Of a stretch of 64,000 bases of DNA, positions 12,516 through 25,061 are shown one piece after another. The notes beneath the pieces were generated by a model. It did no database searches. It was not told where the DNA came from and saw only the letters and a program-made list of their open reading frames with translations. Every line of letters starts with the position of its first letter. Positions within the stretch are counted from its first letter, which is position 1. Made by a program: the position numbers and the translations under genes. The stretch is taken from NCBI RefSeq assembly GCF_029784165.1, contig NC_073695.1:202263136-202327135 (forward strand), in the 5' to 3' direction. The stretch is from Wyeomyia smithii (Eukaryota > Arthropoda > Insecta > Diptera > Culicidae).

Positions 12516-13220
12516 TTCCTCATCAATTTTAAAAGAAAATATTGTTGTTAAAAGGGTCCCCCTTCCAGCCGCTATCCTTGGTCATGGTGGAGTGGTCGCC
12601 TATATGGTCCCATGGTGGCCTATGCCGGAGCAGTGAGGTCATGGCTAGTGAAGGTCGTCATAGCCTCATGAGCAACTATGACGCCTCCCGACCGGCGTAA
12701 GTCAGGAAAGGGCATCTGTTCCCATTCCTGCCTGATTCCCATCAGGCAATGGCCGCGGAACGTACTGGAAGGCCTGCCAGGTTTTACGGGACGGAGACCC
12801 CTGCAGCCGTATGCCACCTCGCCGTTTCAAGCCGTTGTCACACGACTTTACTAAGGGAGCTCGGTGCAGGTGCCAGCCCAACGTCGTGGTATGAAATCGT
12901 ATTCCCTCTCAAAAACCTAAAAACACAGCGACCACTACACCATAATTGGCACTTTACTGGTATCGGCCTCAATAGGCGGGTTAGTGCATTTGGGTGATGG
13001 GAGCGGCACTACTCGCTCCGTCGAAGCTGCTTACGGGTGGCCGTGGCTTTTACGGGAAATCGACTGCCCAATGCCCGAAGCCCCACCACTCCCTAGGCAA
13101 GCTCTCGCTGCCGGTCCGGGACTAATCGATGTTATCACAAACCCATCGGTGGTCACACAGCGCGTGCATGGCCTCGACGGTCGCCAAGCGTCGACCCGTG
13201 GTGGCCTGCAGCTCGGCCAA

Positions 13221-14040
13221 AGCTATAGCGTGTGTAAGACATAGCATGTATAGCATATTATGGCTATTGCGTGTTTATCTTCAGTGTGTGTACGGATAGT
13301 TTTAGCGTGTATGTGGATAGCTGCTGCGTGTGTAATAATTTGTTATAGCGTATGTATGGATAGTAATAGCATATGGCTGGATATCCTATGCGTGTGTATA
13401 GATTAGTGTTGAGAATATTCACTGTCATGATATTCAAAAGCAACGATTTTCAGCCTTCTCTATATTGATACTCATACTACCCATGCGTACAATGATATTC
13501 ATGATACCAAACAACCGATGAACACCGACCGAATGAACTTTAACATTCGTGTCGTTATTTTGAACGTCAATAATAAAAATCATTTCAGAACAGTGAAAAT
13601 CAAAACAACCTCATTCAACAATTTATACTGTACCGTGCGGTGTACAGTGTCTGAACAAACTTTCACTACTTGGATTGATAATTACCGAAACTTCTCTGAA
13701 TATCATTTACAAGGCCTTTGAAATTCATTTTACTGTTTTGTCATTTATTATGGTAAACGAAATTCATGCATTGTCGCAGTGAGCATTGGTTACTGAGTTG
13801 CACCAGAAAATAAATGTGCTGACACTGAAAATAATCCAATTCATCAACTCATGTATAAACACCGATAAGCTAAGGCACTGGTATAGATAATTGAATCGGA
13901 TGTATGGATAGGAATAGCGTGTGTATGGATAGCTTTAGCATGTGTGTATAAAAAACTATAGCTACAGCGTGTGTATGATTAGTTTTAACGTGTGTATAGA
14001 TAGTTATAGCATGTGTGTGGATAACTATAGCGGGTGTTTC
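13221..14040. repeat. GT-rich minisatellite, right part
   Basis: Units such as TATAGCGTGTGTATGGATAG recur at 13221-13405 and again at 13895-14036. The stretch between them, about 13410-13890, is unrelated and holds nothing I recognise. Together with 7796-7932 it forms the locus split by the R1 LINE. Confidence 0.75.
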
Positions 14041-15060
14041 TCGAAGATTATTATTGTCATTAAAAATATTAAAACGTCTCAACGAACACAGTTGTGAATT
14101 TTATTTTACAGCAGTGATTTTAACTTCTTCAGCCAGTCTTCATTAATCGAGGAAAAATTACTGCCTATGAATGATCAAAAAAGTAAAAAGGTAAAAAGAG
14201 TTGCAAGTTTTCTTAATGAGCATTCATTAAATTTTCGTTTTTGTTTCTCGGTGCGCGGTTTTGATTCGGTTTCTCGCACACAGAAAAAGAAACAAACTTG
14301 TAGCTATCGTGAAAAATAACAAAAAAATTAGAAATGCTCTAAATCACAATTGAAGAAGTTAAGATATGTTCATGTCACTCGCCAAAACCCTGATAACAAC
14401 TACCGAAAAACGTGTAATTGAGCTCTTGCTTTATTAAGTTATTGAGTTATTGATAATAAATATTAAATACATGAAGTTATATGCTGGGCTGGAGCTAACC
14501 TAGCATGAGTTTTATTGATTTAATGCCAAACAATTTTTAAATTTAAAATTTTCGTTTGAATCGTTCTGGGCTCCAATTTCAGATAGTTTTTTTAAGTTTG
14601 CTTTTTGCTTAGATAGGAATATTTTACCAATTCGCGTAATTAAATGATTGTCTAGGTAGTGCAGCTACGAACAAAGGTTTGATTCGAATATGTATGAAAT
14701 GACAGCGATTAAATAAAAGATATCGATTCTTTTAGTATATATTTTTATTTATAACGTTCTAACGTATGCTGAGACGAAATGCACTGTTAGATAAAATTGC
14801 AGATACTAGAGTTGCAAATTTCTCTATTATTTGTTTTAATGGAATATAAGAATACCGTAGTTCAACGTCATGTGGTCGTGTCTTGAATACCACCCTCCTA
14901 CTTTTTTTCCCTGTAGGGCCGAAGCACAACTGCGTCCATTAATAAGGACTATTGTTGTATGACCCATGTTTGATTTGGTATTAGTCGATTATCCTATCAC
15001 AACTAAGGTATGATGGAAACTAGTTAACATAATACCCGATCCCAGTTAGGGTCGACTCGT
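14041..15060. other. AT-rich DNA and probable LOA 3' UTR
   Basis: No gene is seen. The part from about 14860 to 15060 is probably the 3' UTR of the adjacent minus-strand LINE; its exact end was not found. Confidence 0.4.
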
Positions 15061-17860
15061 TTTATGAAGTCTTATACCTTACCAGGATCACAATGCCAAA
15101 TTTCATGGGGCTCTAGTAGCCCTTTTCCAAATATTGACATCCTTTGATTGAACAAGTCTCCACAGTTGCAGAGTATATGTTCAGCAGTTTCGGTTTCAAA
15201 TTGGCAAAAACGACATTCTGTAGATCGAGTTTTTCCAATTTTGTTTAGGTGATACCTACTCGGGCAGTGACCGGTCAACAGACCCGTTAATACCCGAAGA
15301 TTTTTTTTATTCAGATTTAGTAAGATCCGAGCTTTCACAGCACTCGGTGTGATAAATCTTCTAGCTTGTCTGGATATATCCGTGGCGTTCCAGCTTGATT
15401 CTACCGTAGACATTTCCCAAGTTCTAAATTCAGTCCTCAGTGCGCATTCTGGGACTTCGCAGAATGGTTCCGGACCAATTAAATTTGATGCTGAGCCTTC
15501 TTTTCCTTCAATGCCGCAATGGCCAGGCACCCAGTATAGAGTAACTTCGTTCCTACTGACCAATTGTCTTAAAGAAAGGAGGCATTCCCACACTAGCCTC
15601 GATTTACATGTGAAAGCTTTAAGTGCATTTAAAGCTGCTTGGCTGTCAGAAAATATGCAGATTTTCGCAAATCTGTAATTTCTTGTTAAACAGATATCCA
15701 CACATTCAATAATATCATGAATTTCTGCTTGAAATACCGTTGGACTGTGGCCCATTGGTATAGCTCTACTAATTCCAGGGCCAAACACCCCGGCTCCAGT
15801 ATTTTTACTCATTTTTGATCGGTGTAAAACACAACAGAACCTGGACGCAGACTCGGCCCTCCTGACTCCCATTCATAGCGGCTTGATTCAACTACTTTGA
15901 AGGGGATGTCATAGTTTGTCTTCGTTGTCATCCAATCTTCTATTGTTTTAACATCAGAATTCAGTCTGAATTCCTTAAGGATTCGAAAGTGTCCCACAAG
16001 GTCACCATCTGAGATCTCATTATAACGTTTAAATATCAGAGCACTTTTTGCAGCCTGCTGCTTTACATATTTGTGCAAAGGTAGCATACAAAGAAGGGTT
16101 TCCAAAGCAACTGATGGTGTGCTTTTCATTGCCCCAGTTATTGATATACAGGCAAGCATCTGCAGTTTACCAAGCTTCGCTTGAGCGGTTACCTCATTAA
16201 TTTTAGGCCACCATATAAGTGAAGCGTATGTAATCTTCGGACGAACAATTGCCGAATAAATCCAATGGACTGTTTTTGGTCGTAGTCCCCATGTTTTTCC
16301 CACGGCTTTGCTACAAACCCAAAGGGCATTTGTACCCTCAGAGATAGTCTTGTCTAGATGAGAATTCCAATTCAGTTTTTTGTCTAAAGTTACTCCGAGG
16401 TATTTAACTTCTTCTGCAAACTGAATTTGAACACCATCTAGAATAGGCCGTTTTAAATTTAGCTTTATTCTTTTGGTAAAAGGTACTATAACAGTTTTGG
16501 AGGGATTAACATTTAAACCCTCTTCTCTACACCATTTTAAAGTAGATTTGAGCGCAGTTTGTAGCCGATTAGAGATCGTGTCATCGAACATCCCACGAAC
16601 TATTATGGCTACATCGTCTGCGTATCCAATTACTTCATATCCTAGTTCTGTTAGCCTTTTAAGGAGTTCGTCTACAACTAAGCACCACAATAAGGGTGAA
16701 AGTACTCCTCCCTGAGGACATCCCTTATTAGATCTGATATTTAGCTGCGCACCTCCAAGATCAGCAGAAATTTCTCGATCTCTTAGCATCGCCATTGTCC
16801 ATCCAATAATACAGTTATCCAGGCCCCTTGCTTCCATTGCGGAACGCATTGAGCTATAGGATGCATTATCGAATGCCCCCTCTATATCGAGAAAAGCAAC
16901 CAGAGCTATTTCTTTGGCTTGAAAGGACTTTTCGATTTTGTTAACTAACGCTTGTAGCGCTGTTATTGTAGATTTACCTGATTGGTAAGCAAATTGGTTT
17001 TTGCTCAATGGAAACTTCACCAAGACTGTTGACTTGATAAAGTCATCCATAATTTTTTCAATTGTCTTTAATAGAACAGAGGAGAGACTGATGGGCCTAA
17101 AGGCTTTGGGAGTCGTTTTGTCTCTTTTCCCCACTTTAGGAATAAAGACAACTCGAACCTTCTCCAGGCTTTTGGTATGTAACTCATGGTAACACTGGCT
17201 CTGAAGGGCTCAGTTAACTGGGGAATAAGAGCTTCTTTTCCCTGTTGGAGTAGTGCTGGGAAGATTTCATCTTTTCCAGCAGATTTGTAAGGTTGAAAAG
17301 AACTCAATGCCCATTCAACCCTACCAGGTGTGAAGATTTCACAGGCTTTAAGATAGACTTCAGTTGACCATAAAAGTCCTGCCTCTTCTAAGTCCTGTAC
17401 TTCACTGGATATGGGTGTTGACCCTGGAAAATGAGTTCTCATCATTACTTCCAGAGTTTCAGCGGAATCAACTGTAAAACTGCCGTCCTCTCTCCTTAGA
17501 TTGCCAAGACCATTTGAATGATCTTTTGAGAGAATTTTGTGCAGCCTCGCAGCTGTTGGAGCGTTATTGATCTCTTCGCAGACCTGTCTCCAGTCCTGTC
17601 TTTTGGCACGCCTCAATTCTCTGTTGTATGCAGTCAGGGATTTTTTGTAGTGATCCCAGTCTAAAGTGACTATTGCCCGATTGAACTATTGTCTAGGTTT
17701 TTTCCTCAATTCTGCTAGTTTCTCATTCCACCAAGGAACATCTCTGCTTGATGATCTATGTTGAACAGGACAACTAGCTTGATATGATGAAGTCATTTTA
17801 TCAATGAATTCATCAGAGGCATTGTCTAGTTGTGAACAAGTTTTTATCGGTGTATCTTCA
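15061..17860 (-). pseudogene. LOA-type LINE remnant (RT plus RNase H)
   Basis: On the minus strand a pre-RT part lies upstream of 17616 (RDVPWWNEKLAELRKK near 17700-17750, then RRAKRQDWRQVCEEINN). The RT domain is at 17134-15809 with FRPISLSSVLLKTIE, NQFAYQSGKSTITALQ, CPQGGVLSPLLW and the active site YADD. The RNase H part is at about 15872-15072, with SDSQAALNALKAF, YWVPGHCGIEGKEGSASN and a terminal Cys/His motif CRFCQFETETAEHI. Two frame breaks are visible. One lies near 17140. The other, near 15810, removes four bases at the FYTD motif, so the first RNase H Asp region is shifted. RT followed by RNase H and these motifs suit LOA-clade elements, known from Aedes as Lian. The I clade is the alternative. 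It appears 5' truncated. Confidence 0.72.
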
Positions 17861-18088
17861 ATTGTATTGTGGTTCTTTGAATAGAATCGGTACAGATCGG
17901 TACAGAGATTGTTTTCCTTGGGTTTCTGTAGTTTTCAGTAATTCAGTAAAGCAAGGCTTTGCTTTGCTTTGCATTTGTTTATGCACAACCCAGAATACAG
18001 AGTCCATAACCATTTAACCCGATTTTTGATCTTTATTTTCATGCTTTGGGATGGGTTTGTTGGAGCCTATCTGCAAAATTGATTCATA

Positions 18089-18564
18089 AGGTGCCGCCAC
18101 ACGGACGCTAGTTTCCTTAGTTTCTAAGTCTTAGTTGATTTAAAAAGCATTTTTTCATCACTGAATAGTAGGTTATGAACAATTCGGGCATGACGGAGTA
18201 GTTCAGGGTCTCTATGTTATAGCTTTTGACAGTACAATCCCGCGTTACGATGAAAAAAATGCTTTTTACAATAAACTATGACTTAGAAACTAAGGAAATT
18301 AGCGTCCGTGTGGCGGCACCTTTATAGTTTAGAAAAACTTGCTCCTCCCTATTTGAAATGTAGGCTACGCGTATGCGTGTGTAATTAAACATTAGATTTT
18401 GAATGAAACAAACACATATCCCAATTATAGGTATTATAGGTTAGGCTGAACTACTCCGTCATGCCCGAATAGTTCATAACCTACTATTCAGTGATGAAAA
18501 AATGCTTTTTACAATCAACTAAGACTTAGAAACTAAGGGAATTAGCGTTCGTGTGGCGGCATCT
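18089..18564. repeat. inverted-repeat element with duplicated right end
   Basis: The left arm at about 18089-18210 (AGGTGCCGCCACACGGACGC inward to GGAGTAGTTCAG) has its reverse complement at about 18443-18564. A shorter second right end, GTCCGTGTGGCGGCACCT, stands at 18304-18321. The structure is a MITE of about 233 bp followed by an extra right-hand arm, or a longer foldback that received a partial copy. No ORF is present and a target duplication could not be fixed. Confidence 0.7.
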
Positions 18565-19149
18565 AAGAGCTATATGCAAACAATAAAGTTTTTTTTTTTA
18601 TTAGAGATAATGACTACGAAAAGAATATTTTTGTTTTAAATATAAGAAGCACGATAGATCATTGAATCAAATCACTGAAATTCTGTGCTAATGTCCACCA
18701 ACAGGGAGGCATGACATCTTCGAAATTCTTTCTCGAATTGATGGCTAATCCATTAAACAGTAAGATCACCAGGAGGGTCATTTTTGCGGCATCTTTGTAA
18801 AAATTCAGCTGGTTCTGACAAATCGCGGACAATGCGTGGGCGATCAATACATGTTTAATATCCATCCAACGTTCAATTACAAAATCAAACATGAATATTT
18901 TGCCATCTAGAACTAGGTTTATATTTGTTTTCTTTGTACCCTGTATAAATGAGCATATATCGCTAGAAGGGGCTCGCAGTTATCCATTTACAGCTTGCGT
19001 AATACCCCAGACTTGTCATAAAAGTAATCTGCCTTCACCAGCAACAGTGTGAATCAGTGCCAGCAGTAATATTTATCAAGTTACAGTAAAGTGGTTCAGA
19101 TTTGACATTGTGCGAGATATTGTATCTTATAAGAAATATTCTAAATAAG
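18565..19149. other. intergenic DNA
   Basis: No gene or repeat recognised. Confidence 0.4.
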
Positions 19150-19405
19150 TGTGGTCCTCGTGGTTCTGTGGTTAGCGATGTCGGTCGGCTAGCTCTCCCA
19201 AACACGGTTGTGATGTCGCGTTCGATTCCCAATCAGGTCGAGAATCTTTTCGAGCTAGAAATTTTCTCGGCTCAGCACTGGGGCACGGTGTATCGTTGTA
19301 CTTATCCTACAACATGCAAAATGTGCCCAAAAAAATATCGAAAACGAGTTCTCTCAACTGATCTAGTTGATCGAGACCGCTATTAGCCAGCGCCAACGTG
19401 CGATA
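19150..19405 (+). repeat. tRNA-derived SINE of another family
   Basis: The left end reads CCTCGTGGTTCTGTGGTTAG, an A-box-like start. The B box is GTTCGATTCCC at about 19221-19231, so spacing fits a tRNA promoter. The tRNA-like head does not end as a tRNA and runs into an unrelated body (GAGAATCTTTTCGAGC and onward). The structure resembles Feilai-type mosquito SINEs, but the family assignment is not verified. Confidence 0.65.
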
Positions 19406-20375
19406 TGGTGACATCTGAATATCTCAACCAGGGTTGATATTTGTTGACACTCTTGAGTGAAAGTGAAAAAAAGCATCCATAAACGTTATTTTTTTACAAT
19501 CCTTTCAGAGTTCTCCCTTCCCGCTTTTTGCATGGAAGTGAACTGTCAAAACACCTCATTATATTTCATGCGATGGAAGCAAGACAACGAAATCATTTTA
19601 TCAGTTAACGAAAATTGTCAAGGCATCGGTCAGTGTCAGTGAAAAAGTGTTTCGGTGAGGTTCGTTTTGTTTGAGTGGACTGTTTGTTTTTTTTTTCGCT
19701 TTGAGGTGAAAATCATTTGGTTGGATTTGTCGTCAAATTTTATTCCGTAACCGTGAACGATGCGCGCGGTCTATTTCATCTGAGTATGACAGCACGTTAC
19801 TAGGACGAAAATCTAGTGTATCTGAAAGAGTGCTGCGATCATTGGAAGTGAATATTGAAAATGATTGGCTGTAATTTTCGAAAATTTTGCTGGGGAAAAT
19901 GACGTTTATCAGCACTGATCTCAACACTATAGAAATGAGGACTTATCATTCTCAAGGATATAAACCAACTTGTCAAAAGAAAGAAATAATCTGACAACTA
20001 ACCTAATTGCTAACTTTGTCATTATAAAGGAAGTTTATTGAAGCATTGTGAATTTCTACGAAAGCGACATAGCTCCTAATGTTTCGAAACCAGTAAGTCT
20101 ATGTAATTCGAGTGTAAATCATAACTTTTTTTAGCGTTCGATCATTTGTCAACTGCAGACTCTACAGTCTGGAAAATGCCAACATTTGTCACCCATTTTT
20201 TATATACGTGATTGCGCCTGTTTGTAAATTTGCACCTAAATGGTAGGGTGGTGGTCAGCGAAATACAGTAAAGTATTTATTTTCACACGATGCATACGTA
20301 CCGTGTATAAAAACCGTGTAAAAAACGCATTATTGAAAAAAAAACGACGTGAAAAACACATTATTTGGAAAAACG
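19406..20375. other. intergenic DNA
   Basis: No gene or repeat recognised. Confidence 0.4.
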
Positions 20376-22135
20376 ATCACAACTCCTGCAGGGAACTTGA
20401 GTTTCAACACCCCGTCATACATGACATTCCACAACACTGGTCTTAGGATGGAGCCTTGCGGAACTCCTGCGGTAATTGGGATGCACTTCTGACCCTCCTC
20501 CGTGTTGTAAACAACTATTCGGTTCTGGAAGAAATTTTCCAGAATCTTGCACAGCGACACCGGTACATGGATGCTCCTGAGCCTAAGCGCTATAATTATT
20601 ATTCACGTCAAGCGTGACGATTGCGCAATATCGTATGCCACTTCTCTTGCGCTGGAGTGCTACCTCCACCGTCTCCGTCACGAGAATGGCATCCAGCGTA
20701 GACTCGCCGTTCCGGAAACCGAGCTTACTACTTGCCAGACCGTTTACACCCTCCGTGTACCACACCAGTTTGTTGACGATAATACTCTCAAGCACCTTGC
20801 CCGCAGTGTCCAGTAGGCTTAAAGGCCTGCATGGCAATGGGTCCTCTGGCGGTTTCCCAGATTTTGGCAATAAGACCAAACTAGGCCGCTTCCACCTCTC
20901 CGGAAAAATGCAGTCATCCAGGCAGCTCTGAATGACTGCCCAGAACAGCCCGGGGCCGTTTTTATCGCCAGCCTAACTGCCAGGTTAGGGATTTCATCCG
21001 GTCCCGGTGCCTTGCTCACCTTTAGGAAGTTGGCGATAACGATGAGTTCCTCATTCGTAACTCTAACCTCTACCTCAGCGGTTCTCAACCTTTTTTTGTC
21101 CGCGTCCCCCTTGGCGATATTTTTGATATCGATTGTACCCCGTGGCTTGGAATGTTCTCGCAGAGTGGGAGAAAATAATGGTAGATCATGTTGTGGTAGT
21201 CTAGTTCAGGTTTCAAATTGAACTAAGGTTTGTTTGATGGCCTACAGTCATGTTTTGAGAGCAAGATTGAACAATAAATGAAGTATTATAAAGAAAAATT
21301 GCTTTCTCTGCCATTACTGATTTTCTTTCGTGTACCCCCTGAAGGCCCCAGGGGTACGCGTACCCCAGGTTGAGAACCGCTGCTCTACCTCGATCTCGAC
21401 ACGGCTGTCATCGTTCACGGATTGGATGTTCGGCAGGTTGGCCGTCCATCCCTGATCTGTGCCTGAGATACTCAACCCACTCAACAGTCCAAGCGTTGAA
21501 AACTCCCGCCACCACCAACGGCGTTAGGTCCGTTAGCTCCATGGATAACTGGTCGACCATCTGAACACTCCGTTCACCTTGGTAACCGCAAATCCTTCGT
21601 TTGAGGTTGAAACAACCTCCTGAACCAGAAACCTGGCCGTCGTCCATACGGCCGCCATACTGGACTTATCCGCAACCCAGTTATCGTTTCCGGAAGAGAT
21701 GCGGTTGGGGTCCGATACGATGGCGATATTCGACAGCGACTCAGAGACCGCTTGGTATAGCAGCTGCTGAGCCGCGTAGCAGTGGTTCAGGTTCAGTTGC
21801 GTCGGCTTATCGGATGGGGACCTGGGGCCTCCCATAAAGTGTCTGATCTCATCCCCATGCACCTGGGAGACTCCCGCAATCTTTCACTTTATGGTCTACA
21901 CCACCGCAACGCCTGCATAACTGGCTCCTGTCGGGTCTCTTGCAGGTCCACGACTTATGTACTCTCTTAAAGTACCGGAAGCAAACGTTTGGTTGTTGGA
22001 GTATACCCAGCGGGCATACTAACCAGCCGACCTTGCCCAGACCTTGCTTTCCTTTAGTGCCAGGTTCACATCTGCTGATGCTAGCCGGAAGTCAGCCACC
22101 TGGGTCCCCACTGAACCCTCCGAGGTGAGTGCCCG
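20376..22135 (-). pseudogene. R1-clade LINE ORF2 fragment
   Basis: The minus-strand fragment is close in sequence to the element at 7933-13220. It covers the endonuclease start (LNLNHCYAAQQLL, near 21790), more endonuclease (STSNEGFAVTKVNGVF), the pre-RT motif KAPGPDEIPNLAVR near 21000, and RT up to VPQGSILRPVLWN and LKFPAGVV. It stops just short of the RT active site. Frames break several times, part of the endonuclease is missing, and a MITE is inserted at 21076-21382. This copy is older and more decayed than the 7.9-13.2 kb copy. Confidence 0.75.
21076..21382. mobile_element. hAT-type MITE with 8-bp target duplication
   Basis: The 307-bp element starts CAGCGGTTCTCAACC and ends GGTTGAGAACCGCTG, so its ends are inverted repeats of about 15 bp, with longer imperfect extension. 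It is flanked by the exact 8-bp repeat CTCTACCT at 21068-21075 and 21383-21390. An 8-bp duplication and a CAG start are hallmarks of the hAT superfamily. No transposase is encoded. It interrupts the R1 fragment and therefore inserted later. Confidence 0.88.
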
Positions 22136-22276
22136 AGTGCCGCTTGTAGCAATCTCTTATGTTCCTGCCCGTTAGGGGGTCAGCAAGGCGGGATTTTCTA
22201 CCACGTCTCGGGGCATATTTCATGGTAATCAACAGGACGCAGCCAAAGTTGGGCTGAATGCTGCACGTTATCTGAA

Positions 22277-22560
22277 ATAGAGGTTAATTACCAGTGTATT
22301 TATAAGGCCGAGTTGAAGGCAGCGCACTTTATACGCGAGCTAGAGGAGTGGATGCACTCTAGAAAACTGAAATTAGCGCATTATAAGACTGAGATTTTTG
22401 TAGTTAACATCCGCAATAAGGGCAAAAGGTAGTGATCAATGCACTTTTTCCGCAAAGCGATCGTCAAAACTCATGGGAGATATGGTCGACAATAAGCTCA
22501 CGTTGACTATACCTGCAAGGAGCATATCACGGTATTTTCTCATATGATGTCAAATAGCTA
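22277..22560 (+). pseudogene. R1 reverse transcriptase fragment, opposite strand
   Basis: On the plus strand the frame ELKAAHFIRELEEWMHSRKL followed by AHYKTEIFVVN matches the segment just after the RT active site of the 7.9-13.2 kb R1 element. The reading direction is opposite to the fragment at 20376-22135, so the two are a rearranged pair or two insertions. Confidence 0.65.
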
Positions 22561-22892
22561 AAGAATGGTTCAATTCCACAAAAGGTTGAAGGTCGCACCG
22601 ACTAATCCCGGGGATATTCGGATGATCGAGAAGCGTCATACATCCTGTCGGACTGTGACTGCTTTAGACAGCATCTGCATAGGTTTGGGCACGCGTGATC
22701 CCCATGTGTCGCGAGCGTGTAGATGTGGAGGAGATTGTCAAGCGGTCGTTCCAGGTAAATATAGGGCGGTAGACTGGAGCGCGGTCCGATGTCAAAGCCT
22801 CTCTTCTAAAGTTGAATACGACTAATAAGGTGAGCCCGGATGAGATGCCATCAGTTGTACATAAAAATGCTTTATGCAAGCCACTACAAAAG

Positions 22893-24960
22893 TATAGTGA
22901 ACTCCTTTCCTATAGTGGACCACCCGCCAGATTTACCTAATTTAAGCGAAAACTCGAGGGATTTTCGAAAAACTTGCAACGGGAAACATCTTATCAGCAT
23001 CACACATATTCATAAATTCCGATTCATGCTCAGAGAACTTGAGTTAATCTGACAGGTGGTTCACTAAAGGTTAATTCAGGAGTGGGGTACACTATAGGTT
23101 AAGCTCTCGAATATCGGAAAAATCACATATCTTTTCAGATTATAAAAAAGGAGGTAATTGGAACATTTCGGAACACCGCGTTATCACTCTCTGTGAGCTG
23201 ATGGAAAAATGTTAGAGATTCTCATTGGTGACCTACTAAAGTAAAATCATAGGGTATAACTACCTTGGATAAACCACTTCCTTCAGTGGACCACCCTGAC
23301 GAAAAACTGTTGATTCTCTTGATATAGGGTACAACATATAGACCCGGTTACTTGAAATTTACAAATGTTTCTTTTAAATTTGATGCACATTAGTTAGGGT
23401 AAATTAACCTATAGTGGACCCCTTTACTATATTGGACCACCCTTCAGATTAACTCAATTTCCTTTAACGTACACCGGAGTTTATAAATATGTGTGATAAA
23501 GATTGACTGCGAAAGATGTTTCCCGATGGCAGTTTTCTGAAAATCCCTCGAATTTTCGCATAAATTGAGTTAATCTGGCGGGTATTCCACTATAGGAAAG
23601 TGGTCCACTCTAGGCTAGTTTACCCTGCATAAGATGATTCCCGACGGAACTTTTCTGGATATCCCTCGAGATTTCACATAAATTTAAACTATCTTGGATG
23701 GACCACTAAAGGACGTCTACCGTCCATCCAAGATAGTTTTTCCCTAGCTGATGTTTTCTGAGAGAAGTATCTCCAGAATCCCTCGAATTTCCGCATAAAT
23801 TGAGTTAATCTAACCGGTGGTCCGCTAAAAGACGTGGTCCACCCAAAGAAGTTTGACCTTACATTACGGTAGAGCAACACCCTGATCAGTCAAAAATATC
23901 AGGACTAGGTAGGCCTACAGGTTTAAAGCTGTTTTTGATCGCATCGACTACCACATTAAATAAAATTACCTTGGATGGACCACGTCCTTCATTGAATCAC
24001 CGGTCAGATTAGGGTTGAACTGCTTTGAATAGACCACTTCCTTCAGTAAACCACCCGCCAGATTATTTCAATTTATAGGGTAAATTAACCTATAGTGGAC
24101 CCCTTTACTTTGTTAACCTATAGTGGACCACCTGTCAGATTAATTCAATTCCTTTTTACATAAATCAAATTTTATAAATGTTTGTAATGCAGACAGGCTA
24201 AACGAGATATTATCCAATGGAAGTTTGCTGAATATCCCTCGAATTCTCGCATAAATTGAGTTAACCTAGCAGGTGGTCCACTATAGGAAAAGGTTCCACT
24301 ATAGGCTACTTTACCCTACAAATACTCGAGGGATTTTCAGAAAAGTGTCATCGGGAAACATCTTCACCAGCCAGTTTGCATCACAAACATTTTTAGGGTA
24401 AATTAACCTATAGTGGACCTCTTTCCTATAGTGGACCACCCACCTGATTAACTCATTTTATGCAAAGACTCAAGGGATTTTCAGAAAACTTCCATCGGAA
24501 AACATCTTGTCCAACCAGTCTGCATCACAAACATTTATAAATTCCGATTAATGTTAAGAGAGATTGAGGTAATCTGACGGGTGATCCACTACAAGGTACA
24601 AAATTAAAGGGGTCCACTATAGGTTAGTTTACCCTAAATTCCGGTTTATGATAGGAGAAATTGAGTTAATCTGACGAGTGGTCCACTAAAGGGTAAATTT
24701 ACCATAGCTCAATTTTTCTATAGTGGACCATCTGACAGAATAACTGAACTTATGCGAAAACTCGTAGAAATTTCAGAAAATTTCCGTCGGGAAACATCTT
24801 ATCCAGTCAATCTGCATCACAAACATTTTTGAATCCCGACTTGTGTTAAGAGAAATGGAGTTAATCTGACGGGTGGTCCACTATAGGGTAATAAAATAAA
24901 GGGGTCCACTATAGGTTAATTTACCCTAATATCCAGCCAATCTGGATAAGAATCACGAGA
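22893..24960. repeat. nested cluster of a TA-flanked MITE family
   Basis: At least six full or partial copies of one inverted-repeat element, in both orientations. Full copies run about 239 bp, for example 23397-23625, 24078-24316, 24396-24634 and 24691-24926. The ends are GGGTAAATTAACCTATAGTGG and its reverse complement, and the inner arms carry GTGGACCACC and AGATTAACTCAATTT. The non-palindromic middle (CGGGAAACATCTT, GCATCACAAACATTT) fixes orientation. Some copies sit inside others. No ORF is present. Confidence 0.82.
24396..24634. mobile_element. MITE copy inserted inside another copy (TA duplication)
   Basis: The element GGGTAAATTAACC...GGTTAGTTTACCC is flanked by TA at 24394-24395 and 24635-24636. 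Removing it and one TA rejoins ACAAACATTTTTA with AATTCCG, a sequence found uninterrupted in the other copies. This fixes both the ends and a 2-bp TA target duplication, pointing to Tc1/mariner-type mobilisation. Confidence 0.8.
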
Positions 24961-25061
24961 AACATTTAAGTTAAATTGACTTATAGTTGACCCCGTTTCA
25001 AAGGTGGATCACTTGTCAGATTAACTAATAAAGATTGATTATGCACGTGGCCAAAAAGTTT

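Larger units (their letters stand above)
7933..13220 (-). mobile_element. R1-clade non-LTR retrotransposon, full length, disabled
   Basis: A 5.29-kb element on the minus strand is bounded by a 15-bp direct repeat (7918-7932 and 13221-13235). It has a 5' UTR (13220 to about 12516), ORF1 (gag-like, CCHC knuckles), ORF2 (endonuclease, reverse transcriptase, C-terminal Cys/His region) and a 3' UTR that ends without a poly(A) tail. The ORF order and the APGPDGIP and C-terminal CPACTGAEESAEH motifs are typical of the R1 clade. Both ORFs carry disabling mutations. It lies within a GT-rich minisatellite present on both sides, as expected for R1-clade members that target simple repeats (Waldo and Mino types). 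Confidence 0.85.

Noticed and set aside
19150..19405. A functional tRNA gene
   Set aside because: A and B boxes are present, but the segment does not close into an acceptor stem and continues into a SINE body.
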